Source of the DNA: Yersinia massiliensis CCUG 53443
GTDB taxonomy: Bacteria; Pseudomonadota; Gammaproteobacteria; Enterobacterales; Enterobacteriaceae
Direction: 5' to 3'
Length of the DNA stretch: 64,000 nucleotides
Assembly (NCBI RefSeq): GCF_000312485.1
Contig: NZ_HE997643.1
Coordinates: forward strand, 920,806 to 984,805
In this document: positions 8,901-20,362 of the stretch, in pieces
How the letters are laid out: each line of letters begins with the position of its first letter
Numbering within the stretch: position 1 is the first letter of the stretch
Notes under the pieces: generated by a model
What the model was told of the DNA's origin: nothing
Seen by the model: the letters and a program-made list of their open reading frames with translations, nothing else
The model's database searches: none
Program-made: the position numbers and the translations under genes

Positions 8901-9140
8901 ATGGCTCAGCAGCTTGAGTTTTTTGACATTCCCAGCCCATGTCGAGGTATCTGCCAAACAGATGATCGTGGCTTCTGTCGTGGATGTATGCGCAGCCGCG
9001 ATGAGCGATTTAATTGGATCAAAATGAGCGACCCGCAAAAGCGGGATGTCTTACGCCTATGCCGCCAGCGCCTATTGCGATTGCAGCGCGCGAATAAACA
9101 ACCGGATGAACCCCTGCAAGATCAACCCTCGCTATTTTGA
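8901..9140 (+). CDS. ydhL: DUF1289 family protein YdhL
   Basis: This small cytoplasmic protein of unknown function has 79 aa. The start is set at ATG 8901, which has GGGAGG 4 nt upstream and matches the E. coli length; an earlier in-frame ATG would add seven residues. The conserved DUF1289 cysteines (PSPCRGIC and GFCRGCMRS) form a CX3C...CX2C cluster that may bind metal, followed by the RDERFNW segment. The C-terminus ends QPSLF. It precedes ydhF as in E. coli. Confidence 0.9.
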   Translation: MAQQLEFFDIPSPCRGICQTDDRGFCRGCMRSRDERFNWIKMSDPQKRDVLRLCRQRLLRLQRANKQPDEPLQDQPSLF

Positions 9141-9295
9141 TTATCGTGTTCTACGTATCGATTGACTAAAATTAGCCTTTTGGGCTATTTGTCCCCTCAG
9201 CCCCCAATTGACCCTAAATTCGTTGCTCAGGGAGGATTTCACCTTTCTGCTGGTTGTGTATGCTTAGGGCATATTAATAAATGAGGTAGCTAATA

Positions 9296-10192
9296 ATGGA
9301 TACACGTACCCAACTTGCCCCGCTTGGGCCTGAATTTTCTCGCATGATTTGCGGTTATTGGCGTTTGATGGAGTGGGAAATGACGCCCAAACAGTTGTTG
9401 GCGTTCATTGAGCAACACGTTGAATTGGGCATTACCACAACGGATCATGCGGATATCTACGGTGGTTACCAATGTGAGCAAACTTTCGGGCAAGCATTGC
9501 GCTTGAAGCCGTCATTACGTCATCAACTTGAATTAGTCAGTAAGTGCGGGATTGCCACCACGGCGAAACCAGAGCATGCGCTGGGGCATTACATTACAGA
9601 TCGTACCCATATCATTAAAAGCGCTGAACAGTCATTAACGCATTTGCATACTGACTATCTTGATTTGCTGCTGATTCATCGTCCCGACCCTTTAATGGAT
9701 GCAGATGAAGTGGCTGAAGCATTCACTCAATTGCATAAAAGTGGACAGGTAAAACATTTTGGCGTATCGAACTTTACGCCGGCGCAATTCAGTTTGCTGC
9801 AATCACGTTTGCCTTTCACGTTGGTCACAAATCAGGTTGAAATCTCACCGCTTCACCAACCGGCGATTGTGGATGGCACCCTTGATGCTTGCCAGCAGTT
9901 ACGTATTAAACCAATGGCATGGTCATGTTTGGGGGGCGGGCGTTTGTTCAGCGACCCGGAATTCCAAGCGCTGCGTGATGAATTGCAGGTCGTTGCCGAG
10001 GAGATTGGCGCTGAAAGCATTGACGAAGTGGTTTATGCCTGGATCCTACGCTTACCTTCAGCACCCATACCGATCATTGGTTCTGGCAAGATAGAACGTG
10101 TTAAGGCCGCTTGGTCATCACTTTCTCTCACCATGACTCGTCAACAATGGTTCCGCATTCGTCGCGCTGCCCTTGGCTATGATGTGCCTTAA
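9296..10192 (+). CDS. ydhF: Aldo-keto reductase YdhF
   Basis: This is a putative NADPH-dependent oxidoreductase of the aldo-keto reductase superfamily; its physiological substrate is unknown. It has 298 aa and is collinear with E. coli YdhF. Family features are the catalytic Asp/Tyr stretch TTDHADIYGGY, the lysine in VSKCGI, the conserved LLLIHRPDP strand, GVSNFTPAQ, and the NADP-binding IIGSGKIERV near the C-terminus. GAGGTAG precedes the ATG. It converges on ydhK, with a perfect 9-bp hairpin at 10203-10229. Confidence 0.93.
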   Translation: MDTRTQLAPLGPEFSRMICGYWRLMEWEMTPKQLLAFIEQHVELGITTTDHADIYGGYQCEQTFGQALRLKPSLRHQLELVSKCGIATTAKPEHALGHYITDRTHIIKSAEQSLTHLHTDYLDLLLIHRPDPLMDADEVAEAFTQLHKSGQVKHFGVSNFTPAQFSLLQSRLPFTLVTNQVEISPLHQPAIVDGTLDACQQLRIKPMAWSCLGGGRLFSDPEFQALRDELQVVAEEIGAESIDEVVYAWILRLPSAPIPIIGSGKIERVKAAWSSLSLTMTRQQWFRIRRAALGYDVP

Positions 10193-10202
10193 ATGTTTTT
10201 TA

Positions 10203-10229
10203 TGCGCCAGCGAGTATCATGCTGGCGCA
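10203..10229. terminator. Hairpin between convergent ydhF and ydhK
   Basis: A perfect 9-bp stem (TGCGCCAGC/GCTGGCGCA) overlaps the ydhK stop codon. A T run precedes it on the plus strand but none follows on either strand, so it is a non-canonical terminator or 3'-end stabiliser. Confidence 0.5.
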
Positions 10230-12241
10230 GCTTGACTTCCTGCATCCGGTATCGCTAATTGAAGCTGAGTGAGTGAACAATATAACCGCCAGATTAATCC
10301 TGCTAGTTCGCGTCCAGACGCATCAGGGTATTGCCCTAAAATCGTACTCATTCTCTGTAATTCTTGTAGCGTCGCCTGTAGTGATGTGGGCTGTACACCT
10401 TTCTCCGTCATACAGCCTTTAAGGCAGTGAATACAGACATCCCGTACCGCAGACAAGGGGGCGGAGGTAGTTTGCCAATCACGTAGCTGCCAGACCACGT
10501 GGCTGCAATTAAGCAGTACCATCCCCCAGCGGAGTAGCCATACTCGCGCAGTTTGATCTTTACTGAGGTTCAGTTGATTGATGCGGTGATAGATGAGTGA
10601 TTCAAACTGGTGTTGGTTTTGCCTTGGGAAGCTGCTGAGTTGATCGATAAAATCGCGCCGCAACATACGGATAATACGGCGACTTTTACGTTTATCTGAA
10701 CTAGGCCGAAGTACCTGAAATGCGACACCGGCCAACATAACACCCACTAACTTGCCAATGTTGTCGTTCAGAAACGCTTGATAATCATAACTCGGAGGAT
10801 TGGTGACACTCAAAAACGATCCCATAAAGACAATTAATTGCCCCCACAGTGACGCATAAGCAGGGTGTTGGAGTTTCATCATTTGCATGGTGATCAAAAT
10901 GGGCATGAGCAGCACGGCAAATTGCCAGAAATCATCGATTTGCACCATCACGCCAAATTTTAAAATGAAGCAGCCAATGGAGAGTAAAACGATAGCTTTT
11001 AAGAGCGTAGCAATGCTGTCTGTTGGCGATGGCGTGGCTGAGTAGAGTACGCAACTCACGGCGGCCAATGCCAAGGCGGAGCTACCTGAACTCCACTGCG
11101 TGTTTATCCAAAATGCGCAGCCGATGACAATACAAACAAAAGTACGAAGCCCATTATAGGCAGCTTCATAGGTATCAGTATGACGCGCTAATGATGCGAC
11201 TGAGGGCGGTGACTGCATTGTGTCTTCTTGGGTTTTATCTAGTCGCGCCAACCATTTATTCACCTGCAAATATAACCAACAAAAATGCTTCAACCGTAAC
11301 CAGAAGGCTTGATGGCGATAATCGGCATCTGGCTGTGGGGCGATTTGCTGCAATATTTTAGCCACCTGATATTTATCGCAATCAGGCTGTTGCAATGCCG
11401 CCAGTAGCTCTGACAGCACATCGGCCAGCTTTGCTGGTGGTGTGGGCCAGTTAACTAGCATGCGGCGTAAGCTGGTTATTACACTGGTAATCCGTAACTG
11501 ACGATGCAAGATAAAATTTAAGACATTATTTTGCCGTCTTAAGCGGTAATGACTCCAGAATGCCTGAATTCTCAACAGATTCATGGTGAGGATCTGTCCA
11601 ATCAATCCCTCATGCGAGCTGCGAAGCGCTGGGGTTTGTTCGGTTTGCCACAATAGCGCCGCATGTTCCAGTAACCGAGACTGCATCCGGCGTAAAGAGG
11701 TGAGGAGCGCTTCACCGTCTGACGTGCTGGGCAACAGCATCATCATCAAGCCACCGCAAAGAATACCGGTTATCACTTCGCAGACACGGGCTTGGGCAAT
11801 ATCAAAAATCTGCTGGGTGTCAGTGGTGTTCACGGTTGAAAATGCGATGATTGCTGTGGTGTAGCCCGCCAGAGCAAATGCATAAGAAACATTATTTTGA
11901 TAATGATTAGAAATGAAAGTACACAAGCCGATCCATGTTGCGATGACAAAAGTGAATAGCCAAGGATCATTGAGACAATGACCTGCAATCATCAATGATG
12001 CCGCTGCGCCCAATAAACTTCCGATAACCCGACCGATACTTTTGCTGATGACCCCGCCGACGGTGGGGAAACTCACCACCGCAGCGGACGTCATCGCCCA
12101 GTAGGGTTCATCTAAATTTAGTGCAAAAGCAATCCACAATGATAAGCACATGGCCAAAGAGTTACGCAGGGCATAACGCCACTGCCCAGCATTGGCCTTG
12201 CCCCATGGGGTTTGGTGCCACAAGGGAAAAGAAAAGCGCAT
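10217..12241 (-). CDS. ydhK: FUSC/AaeB-type inner-membrane efflux protein YdhK
   Basis: This is the putative membrane exporter component of the YdhIJK set, related to AaeB p-hydroxybenzoate efflux. It has 674 aa and the typical duplicated FUSC layout: a cluster of hydrophobic segments at about residues 25-165, a soluble region, a second membrane cluster at about 370-500 and a cytoplasmic tail. The start is taken at ATG 12239-12241, 1 bp beyond the ydhJ stop, because the longer frame would overlap ydhJ. The substrate is unknown. Confidence 0.9.
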   Translation of the reverse strand: MRFSFPLWHQTPWGKANAGQWRYALRNSLAMCLSLWIAFALNLDEPYWAMTSAAVVSFPTVGGVISKSIGRVIGSLLGAAASLMIAGHCLNDPWLFTFVIATWIGLCTFISNHYQNNVSYAFALAGYTTAIIAFSTVNTTDTQQIFDIAQARVCEVITGILCGGLMMMLLPSTSDGEALLTSLRRMQSRLLEHAALLWQTEQTPALRSSHEGLIGQILTMNLLRIQAFWSHYRLRRQNNVLNFILHRQLRITSVITSLRRMLVNWPTPPAKLADVLSELLAALQQPDCDKYQVAKILQQIAPQPDADYRHQAFWLRLKHFCWLYLQVNKWLARLDKTQEDTMQSPPSVASLARHTDTYEAAYNGLRTFVCIVIGCAFWINTQWSSGSSALALAAVSCVLYSATPSPTDSIATLLKAIVLLSIGCFILKFGVMVQIDDFWQFAVLLMPILITMQMMKLQHPAYASLWGQLIVFMGSFLSVTNPPSYDYQAFLNDNIGKLVGVMLAGVAFQVLRPSSDKRKSRRIIRMLRRDFIDQLSSFPRQNQHQFESLIYHRINQLNLSKDQTARVWLLRWGMVLLNCSHVVWQLRDWQTTSAPLSAVRDVCIHCLKGCMTEKGVQPTSLQATLQELQRMSTILGQYPDASGRELAGLIWRLYCSLTQLQLAIPDAGSQAAPA

Positions 12242-12242
12242 G

Positions 12243-13100
12243 TTAACGGGCCACTGAAATAGTACAGGTGGTGCCCGCAATTAGCGTGACATCAGGCGGG
12301 ACATCCAGCAGTTTAATTCGCACAGGAACCCGTTGTGCCAAACGAACCCAAGGTACATTAGGCTTCACATCAACTAACAGATCATCACCGGTATCAACAC
12401 TTTGATCATATATCGCGCGACCAATGCTCTGTACGACGCCACGTAATGGAATGTTGCCATTGTACAAAACTATTTTGGCGTCATTACCTTCTCTAATGTG
12501 TCTGAGTTTGGTTTCTTCGAAATAGCCCATGACATAGAATGAATCGGTATCAATAAGCGCGACTAATGGAGTACCAGTAGTTGCATAGTCACCGACTCGT
12601 GTTTTCAAGTTGGTGATATAGCCATTGGCTGGGGCATAAATACGCGTTTTACTGAGATTCCATTTAGCTTGTTCAAGGTTTGCCAATGCGCCTTGATAGG
12701 CTGCTTTCATGCTATCGGCTGTTAAATTAGCAATATCGAGATCTTCACCCGAAATAATATTTTTAGGTAAATTACGGCGGCGTTCAGCTTCGTGATTTGC
12801 TTTGGCTAAGTCAGTCTGCGCGCGGGTGACAGCCGCTTGGGCATTATCTAGCGCCAATTGATAGGGTTGTGCGTCAATGACAAATAAAAGGCTACCAGAG
12901 CTCACCAATTGGTTATCATGGACTAATATCTTTACCAGCCTGCCGGAAACTTCCGGGGTAATGCTGACCAATTCTGCTCGGACTTTACCATCGCGAGTCC
13001 AAGGCGATTGCATGTAATAATTCCACATCCACCAACCCGCACACAGTGCAATGGAGAAGATGATGACTGAGGCAAAATACTTAAGAGATTTATGATTCAT
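12243..13100 (-). CDS. ydhJ: HlyD-family membrane fusion protein YdhJ
   Basis: This periplasmic adaptor is anchored by an N-terminal membrane segment (residues about 8-27). Biotinyl-lipoyl-like halves flank a coiled-coil hairpin (residues about 80-130), followed by the beta-barrel domain, as in AaeA/EmrA. At 285 aa it has the length of E. coli YdhJ. It lies between ydhI (6-bp gap) and ydhK (1-bp gap), clearly one operon forming an efflux pump that would recruit an outer-membrane channel encoded elsewhere. Confidence 0.93.
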   Translation of the reverse strand: MNHKSLKYFASVIIFSIALCAGWWMWNYYMQSPWTRDGKVRAELVSITPEVSGRLVKILVHDNQLVSSGSLLFVIDAQPYQLALDNAQAAVTRAQTDLAKANHEAERRRNLPKNIISGEDLDIANLTADSMKAAYQGALANLEQAKWNLSKTRIYAPANGYITNLKTRVGDYATTGTPLVALIDTDSFYVMGYFEETKLRHIREGNDAKIVLYNGNIPLRGVVQSIGRAIYDQSVDTGDDLLVDVKPNVPWVRLAQRVPVRIKLLDVPPDVTLIAGTTCTISVAR

Positions 13101-13106
13101 GTCAAT

Positions 13107-13343
13107 TTACCAACTGGCTAAGACCCATAAAGAAAGACTGACTGCAATGACAAAAATTGAGAGATCCATTAATATCGGATGCCAGATATCACCAGAGTAG
13201 ATCCAATTCCGTAGCATATGATGGATCAATAGCCACAACACTAAACCTAGCATGACGGCCTTAAACATTGGCGGAAAATAGATAGAGGCACCTAATATCA
13301 AGTCGGTAAGTGGTGCACCAACGGGTAAAATAGCTACGTACAT
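13107..13343 (-). CDS. ydhI: DUF1656 small membrane protein YdhI (AaeX-like)
   Basis: This 78-residue inner-membrane protein has two hydrophobic segments (about 25-45 and 55-75). The family always accompanies an HlyD-type adaptor and a FUSC exporter and is needed for or accompanies their function; the exact role is unknown. It is the first gene of ydhIJK. The operon is divergent from rovA, and SlyA-family regulators are natural candidates for its control. Confidence 0.9.
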   Translation of the reverse strand: MYVAILPVGAPLTDLILGASIYFPPMFKAVMLGLVLWLLIHHMLRNWIYSGDIWHPILMDLSIFVIAVSLSLWVLASW

Positions 13344-13511
13344 AAGGTTAATCCTTAAGGGGTAGTTTTAGTTAAAACATAATTTTTTCTAAAGTATTTC
13401 CCGTATTTATTGCTTTTGCCCTAGTATCAACGGTATATATACATTTGTGTTTTTAATGTTAATTACCCAAAATAGACAGGACTCTGGGAGTTATGCTAGC
13501 ACGCTAAATAA

Positions 13512-13955
<444 letters not shown>

Positions 13956-14013
13956 ATTAGAACGTTTTAGACTCAATTCACAGCAGAAAGAAAAAGTATC
14001 ACAGTAATAACAA

Positions 14014-14044
14014 GTCAGGGTTCGTAATGAACCCTGACATTTTT
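14014..14044 (+). terminator. Terminator between rovA and slyB
   Basis: A perfect 10-bp stem (GTCAGGGTTC/GAACCCTGAC) with a 5-nt loop is followed by A and five T on the plus strand. It ends rovA and may also serve slyB from the other side, though the T tract there is poor. Confidence 0.9.
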
Positions 14045-14072
14045 AAATATTACGTTAACGGAAAACAGATTA

Positions 14073-14540
14073 TTAACGTGGGCTAACCGTTACAGTACTG
14101 CCGCTCGTTGCGAGCATGACACGTTGGCCAACGCTAAAACGGGTTGGGCCTTGTTTTTGAACAACCAGAATAGTGGTGCCATCGTCTTTACGGACTTCAA
14201 GCTGTACACCATCAGTGCGGTTCATTGCACCTTGAACACCTTGACCTGCCATACCACCAGCCACTGCACCGGCTGCTGTTGCCAAGCTACGGCCTGTTCC
14301 GCCGCCGACGGTATTCCCGAGGAAGCCACCCAGTACTGCACCACCAATAGCACCCATCACGTTATTGTCATCACCACCTTGAATGGTGACAGGACGAACA
14401 GAGAGCAATGTGCCGTAAGTGACGGTTTGTACTTGTTTAGCTTGCGATGCAGTGAAAACATCACCAGACAGTGTGTTGTTATTGGCACAACCGGTTAAAG
14501 TTACCGCAACAATAGCAACGGCAATTAATGGCTTGATCAT
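14073..14540 (-). CDS. slyB: Outer-membrane lipoprotein SlyB
   Basis: This glycine-zipper lipoprotein of the Pcp/SlyB family is PhoPQ-controlled in other enterics and stabilises outer-membrane proteins under envelope stress. It has 155 aa. The signal peptide ends in the lipobox LTGC (Cys18). Residues about 60-105 are a Gly-rich repeat region (GGAVLGGFLGNTVGGGTG) forming the transmembrane glycine zipper, and a small beta domain follows. The start has AGGAG upstream. Confidence 0.95.
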   Translation of the reverse strand: MIKPLIAVAIVAVTLTGCANNNTLSGDVFTASQAKQVQTVTYGTLLSVRPVTIQGGDDNNVMGAIGGAVLGGFLGNTVGGGTGRSLATAAGAVAGGMAGQGVQGAMNRTDGVQLEVRKDDGTTILVVQKQGPTRFSVGQRVMLATSGSTVTVSPR

Positions 14541-15006
14541 AAAAACTCCTATTAAAAATACATTACCGCATTACGGTTTAGCCTGCCGAGGACATCCAAA
14601 CTCAGTCCATTGACGGTTCAGTCTTTGCGTAAAGTATGGCTTACTCAAATGTTTATTTCACTACTTACTTCGTAACATCCCTATATACAGAGTGTCGGTC
14701 ATAAGCTGAAAAATTAGGCTAACGTTGATTGGCTCGCAGCTTAGCGCCTCAAACTTCAACCAATATTAAACGGTGGTTTAGTTTTCTTAAAGTAAGAAAA
14801 TTAGCCGCCATAAGCAAAAGTGTTAGCAGTAGTGACTTTTATGTGACCTTTCTTGCAAATAGAACGCATTCTTTAAGATAGACCCTTATGGCGGTATACA
14901 CTTAAAAAAGTATATCTTTTCATGGTGTTAATTTTATTATTCTGATCTGGCTTATGAAGAGCCTTATCGCTATTTTGTTCCTCAACGAGGAAATAAGGTC
15001 ATTGCT
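14541..15006. other. Divergent spacer slyB-anmK
   Basis: This 466-bp noncoding stretch must contain the slyB and anmK promoters. I searched for paired PhoP half-sites upstream of slyB and found only isolated GGTTTA motifs, including a TAAAC-GGTG-GTTTA palindrome at about 14767-14780. I see no RNA gene or ORF I can support. Confidence 0.4.
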
Positions 15007-16119
15007 ATGAAATCAGGCCGTTTTATTGGGGTGATGTCTGGGACCAGTCTTGATGGGATTGATGTCGTGTTGGCCGCCATTGATGAGCGTATGGTCGCGC
15101 AGCAGGCCAGTTATTCTCATCCGATGCCGCAACAGTTGAAAAAAGATATCCTTGGAATGTGTCAGGGCCAGTCAACCACTTTATCTGCGGTGGGGAAGCT
15201 CGATGCTCAATTAGGGATTTTATTTGCCGAGGCCGTGTTGGGCTTATTGAACCAAGAAGGGCTTACCGCACAGGACATTACGGCGATTGGCTGTCATGGG
15301 CAAACGGTGTGGCATGAACCCCTAGGCGATCCTGCTTTTACGACGCAATTAGGTGATAACAACCGCATCGCGGCGATGACTCAAATAGCTACTGTGGGGG
15401 ATTTCCGCCGCCGGGATATGGCGTTTGGCGGGCAAGGTGCACCGCTGGTTCCTGCATTTCATCATGCACTTTTAGCCCATGCCACCGAACGTCGCATGGT
15501 GTTAAACATCGGCGGTATTGCGAATTTATCCATGCTATTACCTGATTTACCTGTGCGTGGTTTTGATACAGGGCCGGGTAATATGTTGATGGACAGTTGG
15601 ATTTGGCGTAACCGGACCCAACCTTACGATAAAAATGCGGCTTGGGCATTATCGGGGGAGGTTCATCAACCATTACTCGAATTGATGTACAGCGACGCCT
15701 ATTTCGCCAAGCCGGCACCTAAAAGTACGGGGCGTGAATACTTCAACGCAGGGTGGTTGGACAGGCAATTGGCTCAAATACCGGGAATCAAGCCTGAAGA
15801 TGTACAAGCCACGTTAGCTGAATTAACGGCCGTCTCTATTGCCGAACAGGTGCAATTGGCAGGGGGCTGTGAACGGCTGCTCGTGTGTGGTGGCGGGGCG
15901 AGAAATCCACTGGTAATGTCGCGTATGTCCGCATTACTACCGGGGACTGAAGTCTGTGTGACGGATGATTTTGGTGTCAGTGGTGACGATATGGAGGCAC
16001 TGGCTTTTGCTTGGTTAGCCTTTCGCACGTTATCCGGTAAATCCGGTAATTTGCCCTCTGTGACGGGAGCTAGCTGTGAGACCATTTTAGGAGCAGTCTA
16101 TCCTGTATCGTCACGATGA
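15007..16119 (+). CDS. anmK: Anhydro-N-acetylmuramic acid kinase AnmK
   Basis: AnmK phosphorylates and opens 1,6-anhydro-MurNAc released by lytic transglycosylases, giving MurNAc-6-P for MurQ in cell-wall recycling. It has 370 aa. The ATP-binding [12 protein letters not shown] motif is at the N-terminus. The ASKHA-fold motifs [29 protein letters not shown] and the C-terminal [11 protein letters not shown] follow. Functionally it fits with mpaA, ycjG and mppA, which also recycle murein and lie further right in the window. Confidence 0.97.
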   Translation: MKSGRFIGVMSGTSLDGIDVVLAAIDERMVAQQASYSHPMPQQLKKDILGMCQGQSTTLSAVGKLDAQLGILFAEAVLGLLNQEGLTAQDITAIGCHGQTVWHEPLGDPAFTTQLGDNNRIAAMTQIATVGDFRRRDMAFGGQGAPLVPAFHHALLAHATERRMVLNIGGIANLSMLLPDLPVRGFDTGPGNMLMDSWIWRNRTQPYDKNAAWALSGEVHQPLLELMYSDAYFAKPAPKSTGREYFNAGWLDRQLAQIPGIKPEDVQATLAELTAVSIAEQVQLAGGCERLLVCGGGARNPLVMSRMSALLPGTEVCVTDDFGVSGDDMEALAFAWLAFRTLSGKSGNLPSVTGASCETILGAVYPVSSR

Positions 16120-16174
16120 GGGTGCTAAGCTTCCATTGAACAGGGCAGCTTAGCCCATCAGAGAGGGCGACATC

Positions 16175-16492
16175 ATGAAATATTTATTCGCTATTGCATC
16201 TGCCACCACTGTATTGGTGCTGGCGGGATGCAGCTTAGTGCAACCGAAAAACCAAACGTTGCATTATCAATGCGGGACGACTCAACTGACAGTAATGCAG
16301 GATAATCAACACGAAAAAGTCAGTCTAATTCTAGATGGCGAACAATTGACATTACCGCAGGTGCGCGCGGCTTCGGGTGTTAAATACAGTGATGGCCGAT
16401 ATACCTTCTGGTCGAAAGGGAATACGGCGTTTGTCGAGCGTGATGACAAAGTCATCATCAATGACTGTGTGTTGATCAAGCCATTGTCTTAA
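16175..16492 (+). CDS. mliC: Membrane-bound C-type lysozyme inhibitor MliC
   Basis: This 105-aa lipoprotein binds and inhibits C-type lysozyme at the outer membrane. The lipobox is LAGC (Cys19). The mature part is the MliC/PliC beta-barrel domain with the paired cysteines (YQCGTT and the C-terminal NDCVLI) and the conserved inhibitory loop region. It lies 55 bp downstream of anmK with GAGAGGG before the start, and is probably in the same transcript as in E. coli. Confidence 0.93.
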   Translation: MKYLFAIASATTVLVLAGCSLVQPKNQTLHYQCGTTQLTVMQDNQHEKVSLILDGEQLTLPQVRAASGVKYSDGRYTFWSKGNTAFVERDDKVIINDCVLIKPLS

Positions 16493-16641
16493 TGAAGCGA
16501 GTGTCTTGATAAAGTGAGTGTCTTAATAAAATGATTACTTTGATCAAGTAATCAGGTCGTTACTCGCTCAGGGTGATTGTGATTCTGGTGCGGCAAGGGC
16601 AGAATAATCCTCACTGCTTTCCTGCGCGATACAGAGTGTAT

Positions 16642-17289
16642 ATGACTGACAATTTTGATGTTGCAGATTTACGTCGTGAATATATTCGCGGCGGGCTACG
16701 CCGTAGTGACTTAACTGAACAGCCATTGGATCTTTTTGAACGTTGGCTGAAACAGGCGTGCGACGCTCGATTACCGGATCCAACCGCAATGTGTGTGGCA
16801 ACCGTGGATGGTCATGGTCAACCTTACCAGCGCATTGTATTGCTGAAGCATTATGATGAGCAAGGTATGGTGTTTTATACCAATTTGGGTAGCCGAAAAG
16901 CGCAGCAACTGGCTGAAAACCCGCATATTAGCTTACTCTTCCCTTGGCACATGCTAGACAGGCAAGTCATTTTCCTCGGTAAAGCTGAGCGATTGTCGAC
17001 GCTGGAAGTGCTCAAATATTTTCATTCCCGCCCCAAAGATAGCCAGATAGGTGCCTGGGTGTCTCAGCAATCCTCCCGAATTTCAGCGCGTGGCGTGTTG
17101 GAAAGTAAGTTCCTCGAACTGAAGCAAAAATTCCAGCAAGGTGACGTGCCATTACCCAGCTTCTGGGGCGGGTTCCGCGTAAAATTTGATTCTGTTGAGT
17201 TTTGGCAGGGCGGTGAACATCGCCTGCATGACCGTTTTATTTATCAACGGGAAGCAGATGGATGGAAAATTGACCGTTTAGCCCCTTGA
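16642..17289 (+). CDS. pdxH: Pyridoxamine 5'-phosphate oxidase PdxH
   Basis: PdxH is an FMN-dependent cytoplasmic oxidase that makes pyridoxal 5'-phosphate from PNP or PMP. The start is placed at ATG 16642 ([19 protein letters not shown]), giving 215 aa like other enteric PdxH; the frame is open for 23 codons upstream without homology. Characteristic segments are [19 protein letters not shown] (FMN/substrate), the SRKAQQL motif and the C-terminal [12 protein letters not shown]. It is close to pdxY, the salvage kinase of the same vitamin, with tyrS between them as in E. coli. Confidence 0.97.
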   Translation: MTDNFDVADLRREYIRGGLRRSDLTEQPLDLFERWLKQACDARLPDPTAMCVATVDGHGQPYQRIVLLKHYDEQGMVFYTNLGSRKAQQLAENPHISLLFPWHMLDRQVIFLGKAERLSTLEVLKYFHSRPKDSQIGAWVSQQSSRISARGVLESKFLELKQKFQQGDVPLPSFWGGFRVKFDSVEFWQGGEHRLHDRFIYQREADGWKIDRLAP

Positions 17290-17317
17290 GAACGATGAAA
17301 TAATTGAGGTTAAACCT

Positions 17318-17341
17318 AGCGCTCGTGCAGCGGGCGCTTTA
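17318..17341 (+). terminator. Probable terminator/attenuation hairpin between pdxH and tyrS
   Basis: An 8-bp stem with one G-T pair (AGCGCTCG/CGGGCGCT) and a 5-nt loop is followed by TTAT. It lies 29 bp after pdxH. The short T run suggests partial termination. Confidence 0.5.
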
Positions 17342-17404
17342 TCCTATACCCTCCTTGAACACCCCTATGGGCGAGTTTTTTTGTAAAAGACAATGGAGTC
17401 ATTG

Positions 17405-18679
17405 ATGACCAGCAGCAACCTGATTAAACAATTGCAAGAGCGGGGCCTCGTTGCCCAGGTGACGGATGAAGACGCGTTAGCAGAGAGACTGGCGCAAGGG
17501 CCAATTTCACTGTATTGCGGTTTCGACCCTACCGCAGACAGCTTGCATTTGGGCCATCTGGTTCCGTTGTTATGCCTGAAGCGTTTTCAGTTAGCAGGGC
17601 ATCGCCCAGTTGCATTGGTTGGCGGTGCAACGGGTATGATTGGTGACCCTAGCTTTAAGGCTAGTGAGCGTAAACTGAATACCGAAGACACGGTCAATGA
17701 GTGGGTTGAGAAAATCCGCCGCCAGGTTTCCCCATTCTTGGATTTTGATTGTGGCGAAAATAGCGCTATTGCTGCCAATAACTACGATTGGTTTGGCGGC
17801 ATGAATGTACTGACCTTCTTGCGTGACATCGGTAAACACTTCTCTGTGAATCAGATGATCAACAAAGAAGCGGTCAAGCAGCGTCTGAATCGTGATGACA
17901 GCGGCATCTCCTTTACTGAGTTTTCCTATAACTTGTTGCAGGCTTATGATTTCGCTTGCTTGAACAAGGCTCACGGCGTTGTGCTACAAATTGGCGGTTC
18001 TGATCAATGGGGTAACATCACCTCAGGCATCGACTTAACGCGTCGTCTACACCAGCAACAAGCTTATGGCTTAACGGTGCCTTTAATCACCAAAGCGGAT
18101 GGCACTAAGTTCGGTAAAACCGAAGGTGGTGCGGTGTGGCTTGATCCGAAGAAAACCAGCCCTTACAAATTCTACCAATTCTGGATTAATACCGCTGACG
18201 CTGATGTTTATCGTTTCCTGAAATTCTTTACTTTCATGAGTATGGAAGAGATAAACGCACTGGAAGAAGAAGACAAAAACAGTGGCAAAGCGCCACGTGC
18301 GCAATACGTGTTGGCGGAAAATGTGACCGGTATGGTACATGGTGCTGAGGGGCAGGCGGCCGCAAAACGTATTACTGCCAGCTTGTTCTCCGGCGACTTA
18401 AATGACATGACCGAAGCGGACTTTGCCCAATTAGCGCAAGATGGTATGCCAACAATTGAACTCGCCCGTGATAGCGATTTGCAGCAGGCTTTGGTCAATG
18501 CTGAATTGGTGCCTTCCCGTGGTCAGGCGCGCACGATGATTAGCTCTAACGCTGTCGCCCTTAATGGCGAAAAACAGGCAGATCCAGAATATGTCTTTAC
18601 TGACGCTGACCGCTTGTTTGGGCGTTATACTTTACTGCGCCGCGGCAAAAAACATTATTGCCTGATTAGCTGGCTATAA
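17405..18679 (+). CDS. tyrS: Tyrosyl-tRNA synthetase TyrS
   Basis: TyrS is a class I aminoacyl-tRNA synthetase. It has 424 aa from ATG 17405, which has GGAG 5 nt upstream and matches the E. coli length; an ATG 12 bp earlier has no such site. The HIGH-type motif HLGH lies in the N-terminal Rossmann domain. Tyrosine and tRNA contacts include [12 protein letters not shown] and [10 protein letters not shown]. The KMSKS counterpart is KFGKT, as in TyrS1 enzymes. The C-terminal S4 RNA-binding domain is present ([18 protein letters not shown]). Confidence 0.98.
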   Translation: MTSSNLIKQLQERGLVAQVTDEDALAERLAQGPISLYCGFDPTADSLHLGHLVPLLCLKRFQLAGHRPVALVGGATGMIGDPSFKASERKLNTEDTVNEWVEKIRRQVSPFLDFDCGENSAIAANNYDWFGGMNVLTFLRDIGKHFSVNQMINKEAVKQRLNRDDSGISFTEFSYNLLQAYDFACLNKAHGVVLQIGGSDQWGNITSGIDLTRRLHQQQAYGLTVPLITKADGTKFGKTEGGAVWLDPKKTSPYKFYQFWINTADADVYRFLKFFTFMSMEEINALEEEDKNSGKAPRAQYVLAENVTGMVHGAEGQAAAKRITASLFSGDLNDMTEADFAQLAQDGMPTIELARDSDLQQALVNAELVPSRGQARTMISSNAVALNGEKQADPEYVFTDADRLFGRYTLLRRGKKHYCLISWL

Positions 18680-18688
18680 GAATGAAAT

Positions 18689-18719
18689 AAATAAGGGGCA
18701 GAGATGTCCCTTATTTTTT
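18689..18719 (+). terminator. Terminator of tyrS
   Basis: A 9-bp stem (AAATAAGGG/CCCTTATTT) with a 10-nt loop runs into a T run, 10 bp after the tyrS stop. Confidence 0.85.
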
Positions 18720-18773
18720 GCTTGCTGCTTATTGTTTGCTTATAAATTAGTCGCTCACTTTTAGGCCGTACCA

Positions 18774-19634
18774 ATGAAAAATATACTTTCAATTCAGTCA
18801 CACGTTGTTTTTGGCCATGCTGGGAATAGTGCAGCTGAATTTCCGATGCGCCGGATGGGCGTGAATGTCTGGCCACTGAATACTGTCCAGTTTTCGAATC
18901 ATACGCAATATGGTCACTGGACCGGTTGTGTAATGCCCGCTAGTCACTTGACTGAGATTGTTCAAGGCATTGCCGATATCGATCGGCTAAAAGCTTGTGA
19001 TGCGGTTTTGAGTGGCTATATCGGTTCACCGGAGCAGGGTGGCCATATTCTGGCTGCAGTTGCTCGGGTAAAACAAGCTAATCCCGCCGCGTGGTATTTT
19101 TGTGATCCGGTGATGGGCCACCCTGAGAAAGGCTGTATAGTGGCCCCAGGTGTTGCCGAGTTTTTCTGCAAAGAAGCCCTGCCAGCCAGTGATATCATTG
19201 CCCCAAATCTGTTGGAGCTAGAACAACTTAGTGGCATACGGGTTGAAAATGTTGAGCAAGCTGTCAACGTTGCTCGCGACCTGTGTGCCAAAGGGCCAAA
19301 AGTCGTCTTGGTGAAACATTTAAGCCGTGCAGGTTATCACGCTGATTGTTTTGAGATGTTATTGGTGACGGCTGAAGATGCGTGGCATATCAGTCGCCCG
19401 CTGGTGGATTTCGGCGCACGCCAACCCGTCGGTGTGGGCGATTTAACCAGCGGCTTGTTGTTGGTGAATCTACTAAAAGGTGAGCCGCTGGATAAAGCAT
19501 TAGAGCACGTTACCGCTGCGGTATATGAAGTGATGTTGAAAACTCAAGCCATGGGTGAATATGAGCTTCAGGTCGTAGCGGCGCAGGATGAAATTGTTAA
19601 TCCAACCTGCCAATTTAATGCGATCAAGCTATAA
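18774..19634 (+). CDS. pdxY: Pyridoxal kinase PdxY
   Basis: This ribokinase-like enzyme phosphorylates pyridoxal in the vitamin B6 salvage pathway. It has 286 aa. Diagnostic segments are the N-terminal [20 protein letters not shown], the central DPVMG and [10 protein letters not shown], and the anion-hole/catalytic [10 protein letters not shown]. It begins 94 bp after tyrS, beyond a terminator, so it has its own promoter. The downstream bidirectional terminator is shared with gstA. Confidence 0.96.
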   Translation: MKNILSIQSHVVFGHAGNSAAEFPMRRMGVNVWPLNTVQFSNHTQYGHWTGCVMPASHLTEIVQGIADIDRLKACDAVLSGYIGSPEQGGHILAAVARVKQANPAAWYFCDPVMGHPEKGCIVAPGVAEFFCKEALPASDIIAPNLLELEQLSGIRVENVEQAVNVARDLCAKGPKVVLVKHLSRAGYHADCFEMLLVTAEDAWHISRPLVDFGARQPVGVGDLTSGLLLVNLLKGEPLDKALEHVTAAVYEVMLKTQAMGEYELQVVAAQDEIVNPTCQFNAIKL

Positions 19635-19690
19635 GTTTTAACTGCGACCAAACTATATTTTTAACTGCGCCCAAGCGATAACTTTTATTG

Positions 19691-19720
19691 TAAAGTGCCC
19701 CTGAATAGCGGGGCACTTTA
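19691..19720. terminator. Bidirectional terminator between pdxY and gstA
   Basis: A perfect 11-bp stem (TAAAGTGCCCC/GGGGCACTTTA) with an 8-nt loop lies midway between the convergent genes. The A/T arms provide T tracts in both directions. Confidence 0.88.
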
Positions 19721-19753
19721 AATAACTAATCGACCAATCAATGCCTCAATTTT

Positions 19754-20362
19754 TTACTTCTTGATATCTTCCGCTGCCAATGCCGCTTTGACCGCTGGGC
19801 GCTCTGCAACTCGCGCCATATATGTGTCCAAATGGATACGTTGCGTTATTTTAATATTCAGTGCATTAGCCCAACGGGTAACTGTGAATAAATAGGCATC
19901 GGCTACACTGAATTTCTTGCCCAAAAGATAATCATGATCGGCTAACACTGAATCGACATAACTAAATTGCTTATCCAATCGTTCGCGGGCGATCACTTTA
20001 TATTCTTCCGGTGTTTTGGGGTTAAACAACGGGCTAAAGCCTTTATGCAATTCAGTCGCTACGAAGTTTAACCACTCAATGGCATGATAACGCGAGAGCG
20101 TACCCGCTGGGGCAATCAGATGACGGTCTGGCACTTTATCTGCCAGATATTGCACAATCGCAACGCCTTCGGTGAGTAGACTGCCATCATCTAGCAATAA
20201 TGCAGGGACTTGTCCTTTTGGATTGATGCTTAAATAGTCTTGGCCCGTCTCAGTGATTTTAGCTGCCAGATCGACGCTTTCAATACTGAAGTCTAATCCC
20301 GCTTCACGTAAGACAATATGTGGAGACAAAGAGCAGGCACCGGGTTTATAGAACAATTTCAT
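19754..20362 (-). CDS. gstA: Glutathione S-transferase GstA (beta class)
   Basis: This cytoplasmic beta-class GST conjugates glutathione to electrophiles and protects against oxidants. It has 202 aa from ATG 20360-20362, with AAGGAG 6 nt upstream; a GTG directly before it is an alternative start. Cys10 (YKPGACSL), the class-defining residue, is present. The glutathione-binding [11 protein letters not shown] and [10 protein letters not shown] segments and the helical C-terminal domain ([10 protein letters not shown]) follow. In E. coli it is adjacent to dtpA; here a four-gene patch separates them. Confidence 0.96.
   Translation of the reverse strand: MKLFYKPGACSLSPHIVLREAGLDFSIESVDLAAKITETGQDYLSINPKGQVPALLLDDGSLLTEGVAIVQYLADKVPDRHLIAPAGTLSRYHAIEWLNFVATELHKGFSPLFNPKTPEEYKVIARERLDKQFSYVDSVLADHDYLLGKKFSVADAYLFTVTRWANALNIKITQRIHLDTYMARVAERPAVKAALAAEDIKK

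Noticed and set aside
14541-14700. PhoP box upstream of slyB
   Set aside because: Only isolated GGTTTA-type half sites were found, without the required 5-bp spaced direct repeat.
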